Below, one piece after another: positions 36,310 through 50,003 of a DNA stretch of 64,000 bases; the stretch's first letter is position 1; each line of letters starts with the position of its first letter. Position numbers and translations under genes: made by a program. Source of the DNA: Trochalopteron elliotii (taxonomy: Eukaryota > Chordata > Aves > Passeriformes > Leiothrichidae). Under the pieces are notes generated by a model that had not been told where the DNA came from, did not search any database, and was given only the letters and a program-made list of their open reading frames with translations. The stretch covers positions 3,434,260 to 3,498,259 of the forward strand of contig JANPWX010000480.1 in NCBI GenBank assembly GCA_024734555.1. Direction: 5' to 3'.

Positions 36310-37765
36310 ATTCCAGTGTTCTCAGGGCAGAGCTGAATGAAGCCCAGCAGCCCATATTTTCTGCCATTTGGGCAAAGCAATGCACAAGGTGAACTCTGAG
36401 GGTTATCTCCAGACCTCTGTTGATGATAAATGTACACAGGAGTAAAAAACACCCATGAGCTAAGGGTGAGCATAACTCCCTGAGCATGTTGCTGGACTGG
36501 TCAGTGGTGGAGTGGAGAGACCCAAGCTCTGCTCTTCACCTTTTTGGGTTTTTTTAACCACTGGTCCTGTATTTCTAGCCCAGCTGTGCAGCCATCTAAT
36601 TACACACAAACCAGATTTTTTTTCAATTATTCTTACATTCAAGTGGGTTTTTTTTTACCTGTGGGTTGAAACAGGCAGGTATTTTTCAGCAGTAAATTTC
36701 CTACAGCACAGTGTACAAAAGCTGAGTTCTTCAGAAACAGGGGTATGGTCATGGAAATGATCCAAGCTAATCAAATGGAAGAAATTTCAATTATATAATC
36801 AAACAGTTATATTTTAATTATAATTGTTGCCACAGGGCAGCCCAGGATTACTTTGTGTGAACTTCTACTTAAATGTTTATTTCTGAAGAAAAACATTACA
36901 AGGCATCTATGGCAATTTCATTATTATTAAAGAAATTAAAAAGAATCTATAGTTAGGTAAGGGACCAGTACAATTACCTACATCATCTTTCAGAACAGTA
37001 AAATGTAATAATAAGCCACAATGAGAAGCTGGAGCCTTAGAAAAGAATCAGATGGCACTAAAAGAGATTCACTGACAGGGAGCTCAGGGCTTACTGAGCT
37101 GTTAGTTATTGCAGGGCTGGATTTTTTAAGCTACACTAGTGAAAATAGAACAACAAAAAAATATTGCAGCAGAATTAATTGTACAGATTCACTCTTCAAG
37201 CCAAAATAGACTACCAGGAAGTAGTCTTAAAATGAGGGAACACAGAGAGTTTAATTCATCTCCCTAAATCTCCAGGGAAAATATAATTTCCCTGACAGGG
37301 GGATGAGCATGACTCAAATGTCCCTCCTCTTTAAAATCCACATCCCAGCCTCTTCTCTCTGCTCCTCTGGATGGTCAGGGAAGCTCTGCTGGAGCCCTCT
37401 GACCTCTGCTGCTGCCAGTGCTGTGTAAGTACACTCTGAGGAGTATTTTATTTATCAAAAGACAAGCATTTGGATATTGAACAAGACCTTTGAGTGAAAG
37501 GAAGGCTTTCAGTGGGAACCAACCCACTGCCATTGCAATCCAAGTGGACAGCAATTTCAGTATAGAAGGAAAGTGCATTTAATTTAGACTTTTGGTGGAG
37601 TTTTGCAATCAGTAGGGAGAAGAGCTGATTGCAAATGGGGAGAATGCCCTCTCCCCATTCCCCCACTTGGTGCAGTCAGTGTGGGTTAGCAACAGGTGCC
37701 TTTAAGGCTGGGGGCCATGGGCACTGAATTCCTGAATTCATTTCCTGAATACTCTGAAAACCTGC
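36310..37765. other. Unique stretch, no gene seen
   Basis: Several T runs (36541-36560, 36649-36656) and AT-rich sequence are present. Open frames are under 85 codons and unrecognised. No transposon was identified. Confidence 0.45.
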
Positions 37766-37840
37766 CCATATTCCATGTTCCATATTCCATATTCCATGTT
37801 CCATATTCCATGTTCCATATTCCATGTTCCATACTCCATC
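37766..37840. repeat. TTCCATA/TTCCATG heptamer array
   Basis: About ten head-to-tail heptamers alternate between CATATTC-type and CATGTTC-type units, giving a partial 14-bp higher-order period. A CATACTC variant ends the array. The minus strand reads it as Trp-Asn-Met-Glu-type repeats, which explains the 101-codon frame at 37676-37981. Confidence 0.93.
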
Positions 37841-40800
37841 ACTGCAGAAACCCCAGACCCTAAATTGTGCATGATGACAGAGGGGAAACTGCAGGAATTG
37901 CCTGGCGGAGGACCTTTTTACCTCTTTCAAGTAGGATTGTGCTCCACAGATGATAAGCAACAAAACAACTCTGGCCAACACCTGAAGAAATTATACATTT
38001 TCTGAGCAAGGGGTGTATTGATTGGGAAACTAAAACTGCACTTAAAAAATGGAAAGGTTTTATTCAGTAGCAATGTATCTACTTTGTTTTGGATGGGAAC
38101 AGCAGAATAAACCTCTTGAGAAAGTTTTTGGTTTATATTTAGTGTTGCTCTTTGGGAACAAATTTGGATTAGAGAATAGTTCATTCTTCATTTCTTAACC
38201 CAAATTGTCATCACTCCCTGCACACTTTTGCATCAGCAGCATGATTTGGCTGTTCTCTGGTCAGACCTTGCTCAACCCCAGTGACTCATCTCCAGAACTG
38301 ACCCATCACTGAGAGGCTTCAGGCCTTGGGGAAAACATTTCATCTCAGTCCTTGGATTGGAACAGAGTTTTCCACTGATTCAGACCTTCAGGACTTTGCA
38401 TCAGACCTTCAGAACAGTGCTTTGTATCTGCATACAGATTTTTTTCAAAATAATGACCCAATGGTGTTGGAAATCAGGTCAATATTTCAGAGTGGAAAAT
38501 GTTAAAAATAGTAAAAAAAAAATAAAATTAAAAAGGTAAAAAGAAAGAAAAAAATTTGGAAGATTTAGTTGGATGCACTATTTATCAGGAAGGACAGAAA
38601 AGGAAATATAATATGGGTTCTTAATGTAAATTGTACTTGCTTTCTGCAGTAAGTAAAAATTAGAAACCACCCAAAAATGCTCTAATGGCAGGTTGAGGCC
38701 AGTCTTTGAACATTTCATTGCCTTGAGAAAATTTACATTTTGTGTTCAAAAATAATTGCTAGCCTGGATCTTAACATGTCTTGGTCTGTAGATTAACCTA
38801 TGCAAGAGCTTCTGCTATTGCTGCTGCTGCAAAAAAAAAAATCCAGGAGGGCTCTGGAAAAATTGCAGATGGAGAAGCAGTTTCCTGATGGATCTTAATA
38901 TCTTATTGACACTCCTCAACCACTGTATCTAACACATCAGCTTCTGAAGTTTACTCACACTGAACGTGCTGTTTTGCCTCTTATGCAATTCTATTAGCTT
39001 TGCAGCTATTGTTTTTCCTTGAACACAGACACTTAGAAAAGATATTTCATGTTTGTAATATAATTTAGTCTTGAAAACTATTTCTTGCCTGAACCAGTGC
39101 CAAATAGCTGATAGTTTCACTTTGCAGTTTCATTTAACATTGGCTTTATATTATAGAAGGCACATAGGAGAAAGTACATGGAAGTTTTATTGCAAGATTT
39201 TGCTCACCTTCTTCATATACAACCTTACATTAATCCAGGACAATCCATCTTTGGAAATCTACCATATGCAACAGCATCCTTTAATTACCAGATAATTACT
39301 GCCTTCAATGAGAACCTTTTCTGAACAAGATCTGCTCAGCCTGGAGGCCTGGAGGAATAGCACAAACCAGTTACAGTTTCCCCATTTCATGGCCCAGTCT
39401 GTGCCTGGCTCAGAGCAGCCCTGAAATGATTTAGGAGTTGCTGTTGCCTCATTTCTGCCACCCTACCCTGAGAGCCAGCTCTCAGCCCTTCTATCCCATC
39501 CCTTTTCCCCAAACAGTCCTTCTAAATCTCTTTGTGTGCACAGAGCCAGGTGCAGGAACGTGGTTTTAAAAGGATTTGAAAATGTCCCAATCCAAATATT
39601 GTGTGTTTTCCCCTTGCCCTGGTGGCCTTGTGATGTTTCCAAAGCCAGTTTTGCTGTCACTGTCCTACCATTAATGCCATGAATAATGCCACAACCTGTG
39701 ACTGTAATGCTGTGCATCCCCTGGGCTTATAGAACAGCACACAGAGCTTTGCAGATAGTCCTTAAATGTATTTTGTGTGCAAACTTTTGGTAAGACATGA
39801 CCTTTCCTCTGGAAATAATGCCTGGAACCACTCACCTTCCATGCAGGCAGAACAGGCACAGCCAGTTCATTTACATAACCTCAGCACAAGCTCTCTTCCC
39901 AAGGTTTGCATCAGAACAAACTCCATGTACAGCGTGTTTTCAGGGTATAATCACACCATGTTCAGCACAGGAATTGTAATCCTCCCTGGGGAGGCTGTAT
40001 TGCCACATTGCCTGTACCCAAATGTGTGATTTGTTTTGGCTGGAGGTGTTCTGGTAAATCTGACCATGGTTTGGTGCAGGCCTGTCAGTCATCAACCACT
40101 CTGCAATGTCCCTGACCACAGTCAGGGCACAGATCATTCCAGCACTGTAGTTTTTGATGGACAGATGCTTAACTCTCTCTTAAAAGCTGCCTCCCTTTTG
40201 AGTGTCTGAGGTCAGGATCTCTAAACCAATTACTGGGTTTAGATACTTTAACTACCTTATGCCCATTGAGTAATTTTTAAATTTTATACATTTTGTAGCA
40301 CTTGTATCATATTTACAATTTTTATTGAGTCACGTTAAAAGACATTGAGAAAAGGGACAAGACACCATCTCTCTTTTATGTCCCTTGATTTCACTGGCTG
40401 TGGTTGGAGGAGATCTTTGGTGTCCCAGAAGTGCTGTTTTACCACTCACATTATGATCCCCTCACCAATAAAAGCTGAGTCAGCTTTGATGTTCTGGTGT
40501 TAATTGTTACAGTACATTGTGTCCCACGAGACAGAATAAGGCACAACTGGTACATAAAGAAAAGAAAAACACCAGGGCACTCCAAGGACATTTTGATACA
40601 ATAAAAAGGAAAGCAGGCAAGTGAGCCACATCTGCTCCTGATATTTGGATTAGCTGGTTAGTGATTAATAAATAAAATAGGTCTGGAATAGGGTTTGAAT
40701 AAACAGGTAATTGAACAGAAGTCCACCCAAAATTGCAAGGCACAAAGTTAGTCTGGCTAACCAATAGGGCTAGGGCTGGAACACATCACAAGGCACCACC

Positions 40801-43800
40801 TGATTTTTTCAGTGCTTTCTTTCCAATATTTCCCATGTCACAGGTTTCAAATAAATCCCCCAAAATGCGATGAATATTTTAAGTGCCAGATTTTTTTACT
40901 AACTGAAATCAGAAAGCCATAAAGTTTAATTCAATATTTTGGTTTCAGTCTTTTTCTGTTACTCCATTCTACTTCAGTTTAAGCCAATCCCCCTAAATTT
41001 CACAATAGAAAGTCATCAGTAGTAGGGATATATTTTGACAGGAAGTTTTTGAGTTCTGAAATTCCATAAAACTGGATTTCTTTCCAAAATATTTTGCATT
41101 TGATAGATTGGCATCTCTCAAGGAATGTGAAATGAAATAAAACCCTTCCTGCAAATCATCCACCCCATAAAGCAGAGAATAGCATCTGTGGGACCTGGAT
41201 CCTTCTGCACAAGGATGCAGAGTGCAGACACCACCTCATCCCGTGCCCAAAACACCAGGAGACAACAGCAGAGCTTATAGGGTAGGTGGGAGATAAACAG
41301 CTAAATAGAAGTGTGTTCAGCTAAATAAAAGCTTTGTCTGCATTTCTTTTTCCTAGGTGATATATTGACTCATGCCCACCTTCTCTGAGGGTCTCCCTAA
41401 TCCCTTTGCAGGTTTAAGCTCAGATAACTGGAAATCTCCCTGTGCATGGCCCATTTGCACCTTCACCCCAGCCCAAACCTGGTGCTGCTGTGCCTCAGCC
41501 CCACAGCCCACACAAGCAACAGCCCCGTGTCCCACAGGTCTTTTACCCACCCACAGCCATGTGCCACCTATCCCAGCCAAATTCTTCACCTACAGTTTAA
41601 AAAAAATAAAATATCATAAAAGGAGACATCTGCAATAGCTTAGCCTACCTAGCATGACACAATCAGTAATGGCCACTGGCTCCCAACTCATCAGAGCACA
41701 CTCCATTTCCATGTAATTGAGAAGCAGAGTAAGTTTGCACAGATTATATGGCTGGTTTAATGAAGTTTAGTGAAATGAGCTCATTAATGCAGCTTTCAAA
41801 GGAACTTCCATTTTCTACATGGCAAGGCATGATTTTACAATCTTTCAGCACTAACATTAAAATCTCTCCGATTCTGCCGTGCTGCCAAATCACAGAGTGC
41901 ACGTGGAAACTCCAGAAGTTCCTCTAATTGCTTGTAAAATGCAATTACCATGCCCTGCTTGTGTGAGATGGGGCTGTGACTGGCATTTCCCTGACTGTGG
42001 ATGGGATCTGCTGCTCTTGCCCCCATTTGTTTGTTTCAGAACACGAGGAGGAATGCAGAACTTTAAAAAAAAAATCTATCAGGAAGGTGTCCAAATAGTT
42101 TCTAATGATACCACATACATACACACAGACCTCCAAGGTTTTTCAAGCACCCCTAGTTGGGTACTTAGGGTGTGATTTCTAATTTCTATCCCACAGTTGT
42201 TTTATCACAGCATTTGAAATGTCCCAAGGTGCTTTTGGAAAGAGGTGTTTTCCTAGACTGTCAGCACAGCACTTCAGGAATGCAGGCAGGTGCTGCTGTG
42301 GAGGGCAGCACACAAACCACACACACTGGAGTAAAATATCAAGCACAAAGGTTTCTCATGACTCTCTAAGATACCCAGAAGTCAATTAACCTGCTTACAG
42401 CTTGTCATACAAAACCCCAATCCATTGTTTGGATCAGAATAAAATTAATTTTTTCATCACCCTTGGTGGCACTTGTGAAGTTGTTTGTTATCAGGACAGG
42501 AAATGCCCATGGGAATGATAAAATGTGCCATCAGATCATTGGCCCAGGTATCTGCCATATTTTATTTGAAGCATGAAGCCAGCTGGAGGTGCCTAAATCT
42601 CTCCAGACAGCTGTTCTAAAATAAAGCCCACCTAGCTGCATCTAATGTAAATCAAGATAAGGCAGGGAGCTCAACACTTTTGGAGATAGCCATTGTAGGG
42701 CCTCACATCATGTCAATATGGAAAACAACAAAGGAAAAGAATGAGGAAAAAGAAAAAGATTGCATTTGAGAGAAGTTTATTTTGTTACTGACAGCAGGCA
42801 GACAGATGGGCAGAGATGGTGGCAGAAAGTTTGTTCCTAATCTTTTTCTAATTCCTTCTTGCCATAAAATGAAGACATTCACACACCTGTGCATTTATGA
42901 AAAAAATAAATCCAATAATAGGAAAAGAGGCTTAATGAGGTTTCTTTGTAGGAATTGATAGTGCTCAACTTATAAAAAATCTGAAAGCCACTTGTCAGGG
43001 CATTCCATGTGCAGTCTCTGTCTGCCCTGATAGCCAAGCACACTCATGGCAGAAGCACCAGACAGCAAATGGGATGTTCCTTCTCTCCCCTCTTGAAAGT
43101 GGACCAGTCTCTACACAGATCTTCCTTCATCTTAAGAGGGTTTCATCCTGAAGCACCTTTTCCTTCTGTTGTGTCCCACAGGAGCCAGGAAACCCACCTG
43201 GCAGGGCGAAGGAGTTGTCCTCAGGAGCAAAACTTACCCAAGATAAGAACAGAAAAAAGCACTTTTGCATTAAAAAAGAACTGTAGTCCCTGCCATGTTC
43301 TTTGGCTAAAATACTGGGGTCAAAGGGATAGCCAGTTCACATTGAAAAAGGTAGTAATTATCTTTAGCTCTCCAAATAAGCATCAATCACTGCTTAATTA
43401 AGGCCACAAAGTAAATGTGCAGCACCAGACTTCTCCAGAGAGGAAAAGCTCATGTTGTGTATAGTTATTTCCTTTTCCTAACATGTGCTTTGGTTTACAT
43501 CCACATCCAGGGGCTTGGGGTGACAAATAACATCATTACTGGAAAAGAGTAAACAGCTCACAGAGAATAATTTACATGATTTAATACAGCTTCACTTTCT
43601 GTTCATAGAGCATATGTAAACAGACTGATTTTCTCCAATTATTCAATTGAATTAACTTGACAATATGTGTATAAATTAACTTGTTTACAATCTTTTATTT
43701 TGAGGATCAGCTGCGAAACACAACATCTGAGATTTAAACTTTGTTGGTCAGTTGGTCATTTTAATCACAAGAAAATATTTCTGTGTCCTCTTTAGATACT

Positions 43801-45169
43801 CCTGTAGTGAAAGGATAAGGAATCACCTTTCCCACCTTTGTTCAGCACCCCAAGAAATTCAGCTCCAGTCCTCCCCAGAACATGTGCATACTGCCATAAC
43901 TTGAATTTATGAGGGCAACTGTGGAACTCCTATGAATTTGAATTTCACCCTATCCTGGCATTGTGGCATCTATGGATCTGTGACCATGAGAGTTACAAGA
44001 GTTCCAAAGCAAACAGTAGGAATTTGCCATACACTGAAAGGATTCAGTGCCTCTAATATTCATACTCCTCTTTATTGGTTAAAAGGAATAAAATGTGGCA
44101 TTGTTGTTGGAAAAAAACACAGTCTTTCTCATAAAAAGCCATTCAATCAGTCACTGAAAACCACATAACAGTAAGCCATCATAAAACAAAATAGATTTTA
44201 AATTATTCTCCAGTGACCAAGAGAAGTAGCATTTTATTTCCCAAAACATCTTTTGACATTTCTGCTTGTTTCTTAGAACAATGAAACAATTCCTCTAATA
44301 TTTTTTTCTGATCCCTTAAATTTCTGAGCTGTGAAAAGAAAGAGTTGCCCACCTATCTCAGGTTCTCTTAGGTTTCTGCCAATGGCAGAAAAATTATGAG
44401 GATTGAAAGCATAGAGACAAAAATGATTCCCTCCTTTGCATCAGCACCCCCAAAACCACCATTGAGTGTAGCCCTGGTTCCGTGCCTGAGGTGTTTTGCT
44501 TTTCTGAAATTCTTTTCCCAGGGAATTTTCTGTAAACAGGAGAAATGTTTTTGTAACTGTACCTTTGTTTTCTTTCCTTTTCCTAGGAGGGACTTCTTCT
44601 TGATGTCCCTCTGCTCTGACCAATGTGAGTGAAGAGGTTTTGCCTTTGTGTCACCAATCCAATTGATCTGTGTAAAATAGTGTAAAAGGGAGACACATCC
44701 CAAAATAAAGGAGTCATTTTCAGTGTTCTGAAGCTCAGAGTCTGTGTTGTTGTGGTGTAAAACAGTGTCAATAGAGAATTCTGTAACCTTGTGTTTGTTA
44801 CTCCCCCTGCATTTCCTGAAGATCTTTGAATAAATGGTGGAGGAGAAATCAAGAGAGCAAACAAACTCTCCAGTGCTGATGGCATTATGCCTCAGAGATT
44901 ATTTAGAGTTCATCTCAGCACAGATGGTGATCCCCCAGAGGAGCCTTGGACCTTGGTGCCTCTAAGTGTTGTGCAAACACAGCACAGAGATGGTGGCTGT
45001 CCCACAGGGCTCCTGAGTAATCTCTCTCTGTTCAATTACCTTCATTCAAGTTCATTTGTGGCTTAAAGCGTTGTTCAGCACGAGCTGGGACATCAGCCTG
45101 AACTTCCACAAAGTGAGAACAAAGCTCTTGGTTTGGCGATTCCATCATTACTAATGTTATTACTGCTGT
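37841..45169. other. Long AT-rich unique stretch, no gene seen
   Basis: No coding exon or transposon was recognised. Region 38510-38560 is A-rich low-complexity. A block at 43560-43770 holds two oppositely oriented forkhead-type sites around a 12-bp palindrome; it is described as a separate observation. Open frames of up to 130 codons (43009-43401) show no family resemblance. Confidence 0.45.
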
Positions 45170-45177
45170 TATTTATT

Positions 45178-45255
<78 letters not shown>

Positions 45256-45256
45256 T
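45170..45256. repeat. (TTTA)n then (ATT)n microsatellite
   Basis: About four TTTA units lead directly into a pure ATT/TTA trinucleotide array of roughly 23 units. The tetranucleotide probably mutated to trinucleotide by loss of one T and then expanded. It should be highly polymorphic. Confidence 0.97.
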
Positions 45257-48200
45257 CACTAGATTTAAAAGACTAAGGGAGATGGTGGGGATTGGTGGGA
45301 ACGTCACCCTTGATCTGGATGTTCCCAGCCACAAATTCAGCACAACCAGGCTACTGCAACATTCAGAGTGGGTAAAAAATGCACTTGTAGAGGAGCATTT
45401 CCAGGTGGAAAATTTTAGCTGGGCACTGATGGTTGAGTTATACCTGCCTTATTCCAAACAGTGGGTGAACATTGCCTGTGACCTTGCCCTGACCGTGGCC
45501 CCTCTTGCCATTGAATTGAGAAACTCCCTTCCTTGCACAATATAAAACTAACTGGAGAGGAGGTTCCAAGTTTTCACCTCATTAGCTATTCTGGTGGAAA
45601 GCAGCTGTATAAAGAAATGTATATGAAATCCAGGTGTGAAGTGTTTCAGTGTCACAAGGCAGTTTCTAGCAAGGCATTCATCATGCATAAAAATTGCAAT
45701 TTCGAGATCACTACCAAAGCAAACAAAAAGGAACATCTTTGAGTCTGTGTATTTTAATAGTCCCACTTGTAGAAAATGTTGGTAATGATTTTGAGAGAAT
45801 GGACAATTTTCTTTAAGTCCCTGGATTCTCCTCTCTCTCAGCTGCTTCTATTGCTCTCTTTCTATTCAGCACCAATTTGCTGATTTGCAATCCCCAAAGA
45901 CATGTGTTTTCTCTTCTTATTTTACTCCAATTTTGGCTGGACCTCAAACCAGAGCCTGTGTGTTCTCTGCTCAGAAATTCATTATTAAGTTCAGTCTAGT
46001 GGTTCTTGCATCCTGCCTTTTATTTTCCCAGGCCTAAACCCACAGAGGGACCAATAAGCCTGAAGTAGAACATGGGTGGAATTCAGGCATTTATGTAGAA
46101 GAGCATAATTCCTAAAACGTCCTCCATAAAGCCTAGCTGGAGTCCCCAGATATCTAAATTTGCATTTCTAAAGTCCACAGGCATTTAACTCGCCTGTCAA
46201 GAAGTGCTGCCCTCCCAGAGCAGCACAGTGAGGTGCTGCCCCATCTGCTCAGGGGCTCTCCAATTTGTCAGGCCACAATTCCAGATCACTGCAGGAGCTG
46301 GAGCCACACACCCACCCCGAGCTGGTTGTGCACAGATGAGTTGCACACAGGAGCTCAGCAGGGAGGGCAGCTTTGCTTTCCTTTCCTTCAGCTGGGTGCT
46401 GGTGTCTGTCTGTCTTGCCCACCCCAGCTCTGCTCAGCCTCTGGCGTGGCACACAGGAGGTCCAGGCTAAACAGCCTTTCAGGAAATGGATTTTAAAACC
46501 CTCAGTTCCATTTTGCAAGAGCTCCAGTGCCTCTTTTGGGCTCTGGGAATGCCCAATCCTAAAACTTAACTTGCTACTCTGTGCAGGAAAACATTTTCAA
46601 TTCCCTGTTCCAAAGGAAGAAAACTGAAACGTGTGTGAATCCCCCTAAACAGGGGGAGGACTTTTACTCTGTACTCCCAACATTTTTCAGACATTTTACA
46701 TTAGATTATCTTTGGAAAGGATAGAATAAAATTATATAGGATTTACTTGAAGCACAGAGTCCCTCCTGCCACCCTGGGGAGCTCAGTCACATTCTTGACA
46801 ATCTTTCTTCTTGAATCACTCTTGACCAGTTGAGGGCTGGTATAAATAAGTTTTGCTCAGTGAACACCCTTCAGAGGTGCCAATCTTTGCCTTTAAAAAG
46901 CATCGTTAAGACTTCAGTTCAGATTCCCACCTTCCACAGATGGTCAGGCCCTCTCCAGCTACGTGCAGTGATGACAAGCATCCAAGATGGAAAACATTTG
47001 CAGAGATGAGGTTCAGTACCATTTCCTCCTCCAGGTGAGCAGTCAGTTTAGTGCTCTCCACCAACAAATCAGAAAGGAAGAGGTAAATTATCTCTCTCTC
47101 CCTAGTGTATGGCTTAAGATGGACAGGAGTCTCACCCAAAAAAGAACAGGCCCTCTGTATCTGTCACATCTGGACAGGCACATCTGGCTGCTGAGGGCAG
47201 ATGTTTTGGGGTGCAGGTGTTTGGAGCAGATGCCTCCCTGACTTCTGTGTTCTGGAGACTGGGACACCGAGCTGTGCTGCATGCACAGCAGATAAGGACA
47301 GATAACAGCCAGGATATTCATTAATGCTTCCTCTGAGAACATGACATAAACTAGGAAATTAGCAAATTGGCCTCTGACACTGTGTAAAGTCCTAAGTATT
47401 CAATCCACACATTTTAGGAGCTTGTTGACAGGCTGGAAACGATCCAGAAACATTTTTGCAAAGATTTCAGGGCTGCAGAACCCATCCTGCTGTTGGATAC
47501 TCCAGAAACTCCGTCTGTTCAGGTTCTGCCACAGAAGGTCAGTGGATGATTCACTCAAATAATCCTTATTAGGGAAAAAAAGCTTGAGTGGAGACACAGA
47601 AATTAGGTTTTCATGTAGAAAGAGGAAAGAAGTTTTTTACATTTTTGGTAATAAATAGTGACAATGAAGAGATATGGCTGTATATGCACAGATGGATCCT
47701 CAGCACCTGAATTCTTTAAGGATATCTCTTCTCTGGGATGTTCTCTCAGACACAGAAATGAATGGAGGCAACTCTATGGCTCTGTGGTGTCAGTAATCTT
47801 AAGGTCATCTCAGCAGTTCAAGCTATTTTTAAGTACTTATGCATCTTTTGGGAGAAAACCTCAATTATTTGCACCACCATGCAGTATTTTTTCTGTCACA
47901 GTTTTTACTTTGAATCTTTCAGCGAAACATATGATTTTCCATCTTGTTCTCCAAGACTGTCTTTTTGGCAGGGATTGCCAGAGTTTTTAATCCTCTGAGG
48001 ATGTCAGAAGGTTCTGCATTTTGTCAAACTTTGTGGTAAATATCTCAAACATTTACTTTCCTGTTTTGCTGGCTGCTTCACAGATAGAGTGCAGGACCTT
48101 TTCTCCAAGCCAGTATATCATGTCCTGGTCCTGCAAGGCAGCACTAGGAATAATTTGAGTGGTTTCTATGGCAGTGAACAAGACATAATTTCAAAGAGTG

Positions 48201-49764
48201 AGGCTGCTAAAGTCATTAGTGGCTGTGTGGTGCTCAGACCCTGAGGATTTGTGCTCTGCTGGTGCAGACACATCCTTGTACCCTGCTCAGGCTGCCACCA
48301 CCTCCCAGTGCTGTCACCTCCACTCTGGCAGTGTCACCTGCTGCCTCTGTCACACAAGCTGCACACACCTCGTTCACCTGTGTCACACAAGCTACAAACT
48401 ATAAATGTGGCATTTGGGGGAGACATCAGTGCTGACTTAAAAGGAAGATAGAACTCTGTGTTATAACATATATCATTCTATCCTAAAATTTTTGTTCCAG
48501 AGCCACACGTGCAAGTACCAATGCATCATTTCCTGAAGAAGAAACAATGCACTTTCAGATAACTCTGCAAAGCGGTAATGAAGATAAAATTTAATTTATT
48601 TCAATTAAGAAGGTTTATGAGTTATTACTTACAAGCTTTGCTAGCAGCCATAAGAGTGATTGCCACTATCTGAGGCTTTTTTTTTGAACTCCAGCTGAGC
48701 CACAGAAGCAGAGAGTTATGAAAAGCTACCTGACTGATGTGTTGAGCTCCTGGATTTCTACCATGCTAGGACTGAGTGATCTTACAGCTTAGTAATGACA
48801 GGAATGATTACCTCTCAGGATGGATGTAATGCTACATTTCAGGGCTTAGGTGCATAACTGCTTTCCTCTTATTATATCTCCCTTTTGTGCTCCATGTATT
48901 CTAGTCAATGGCACTGCAATTTCCCAAGCAACTCCTGCTTTCATAAGGAGCCCTGCTAATGACTCTGCCTTGCCTCATTTTCTCCCCAACGAAATGAATG
49001 GCTCCCCTGCCCTAACCAAAGCCTGTTTTTATTTTCCCTCCTTTATATTTGGGCTCTCTGTGATGGGCGCTAAAGCTGTTTTTAAAATTTGGTGAATTCA
49101 GTGCTGGAGGAAAAGCTTCACTCCGTCATGCCACAGCTCCACAGCCACCCCTGGGACCCTGGTGCTGGGCCCCAGCTCTGCTCCCTGCACCACAGAGCCC
49201 CAGCAGTGGCCAGGGAGGAACCAGGCAGCACAAAGGTGAGGAATTGCAGCACCAAGGTGGATAATTGTAACAGGTTGTGGGCACTTAAATCAGAGTTTTG
49301 GTGTGTGGGCCCTGGGGCATGAAGGGGTTCTGATCTGCACACCCTGGTAAACTGAGGCAGGGGAGCTACAGAGTACAGGTCAAAAGTAAAGTCTGTGTAA
49401 AGCTGTGGTGGTGTCAGACTTGGATCTCTTGGCATGAACTCCCTTTCCCTCAGCCATCCTGCAGTGTCAGATATTCCAAACACACTGGTATTGCTGCCTC
49501 ACTTTTCCCCCTGTTTGTTATTTTAGATGTTGTCCATGAGGCTTCAGGAAGCAGCTCCCGTGCTGATTCCCCACAGATACTTATCAGACACAAAATGCAG
49601 TGTCAGATCTCAGAGTGCTGCCAGCTGTGCCCAGCTGCTCTGCCCTTGTTTGGGAAGGTGAACAGGGTTTATTCCTCGAGCCCCTCGTTGCACAAGGCAG
49701 GCACTGAGAGGCAGTCAGCATTCCTGGATTCCTTCATGGTGGTGAGGGAAATCTCCCAGGTCAT
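45257..49764. other. Unique stretch, no gene seen
   Basis: Frames at 45282-45545, 46204-46627 and 47658-47998 look open but carry no domain I recognise. A 13-bp direct repeat TGTCACACAAGCT lies at 48348 and 48381. No transposon was identified upstream of the CR1 fragment at the right edge. Confidence 0.45.
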
Positions 49765-50003
49765 GGGATGATCAGAGTTGGAAGAGACCTTCAAAATCAT
49801 CCAGTCCAACTATTCATCCACCACCAGCACCCCTAAACCACATCACCCACAGCCAGATCCAGACACCTCTTAAACACCTCCAAAAATGGTGATTCCACCA
49901 TCTACCTGGCCAGCCTATTCCAATGCCTGACCACCCAAACAGTGAAATTCTTTTTTCTAATATCTAATCTGAATGTCCCCTGTCTCAGCTTTAAGGCCAG
50001 AGG
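49765..50003 (-). mobile_element. CR1 LINE 3' fragment, reverse orientation
   Basis: On the plus strand the order of blocks is GAGTTGGAAGAGACCTTCAA, ATCATCCAGTCCAAC, CACCCCTAAACCACATCACC, ACACCTC, GGTGATTCCACCA, CCTATTCCAATGCCTGACCA and TCTAATATCTAATCTGAATG. This is the reverse complement of the CR1 3' region, so the element lies on the minus strand. Compared with the copy at 8612 it is similarly truncated and carries its own substitutions. The terminal octamer repeats of CR1 are not clear at its 3' edge (left side), suggesting loss or decay there. Confidence 0.92.

Noticed and set aside
36102..36487. Frames with repeated Met-Gly-Trp-Asp-Gly
   Set aside because: Direct translation of the CATCC microsatellite in two phases.
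37676..37981. Frame with repeated Trp-Asn-Met-Glu
   Set aside because: Direct translation of the TTCCAT heptamer array.
45282..45545. 87-codon frame that looks somewhat protein-like, considered as a retroviral or gene remnant
   Set aside because: No polymerase, RNase H or integrase signature residues in order, and no flanking LTR-like terminal repeats seen.
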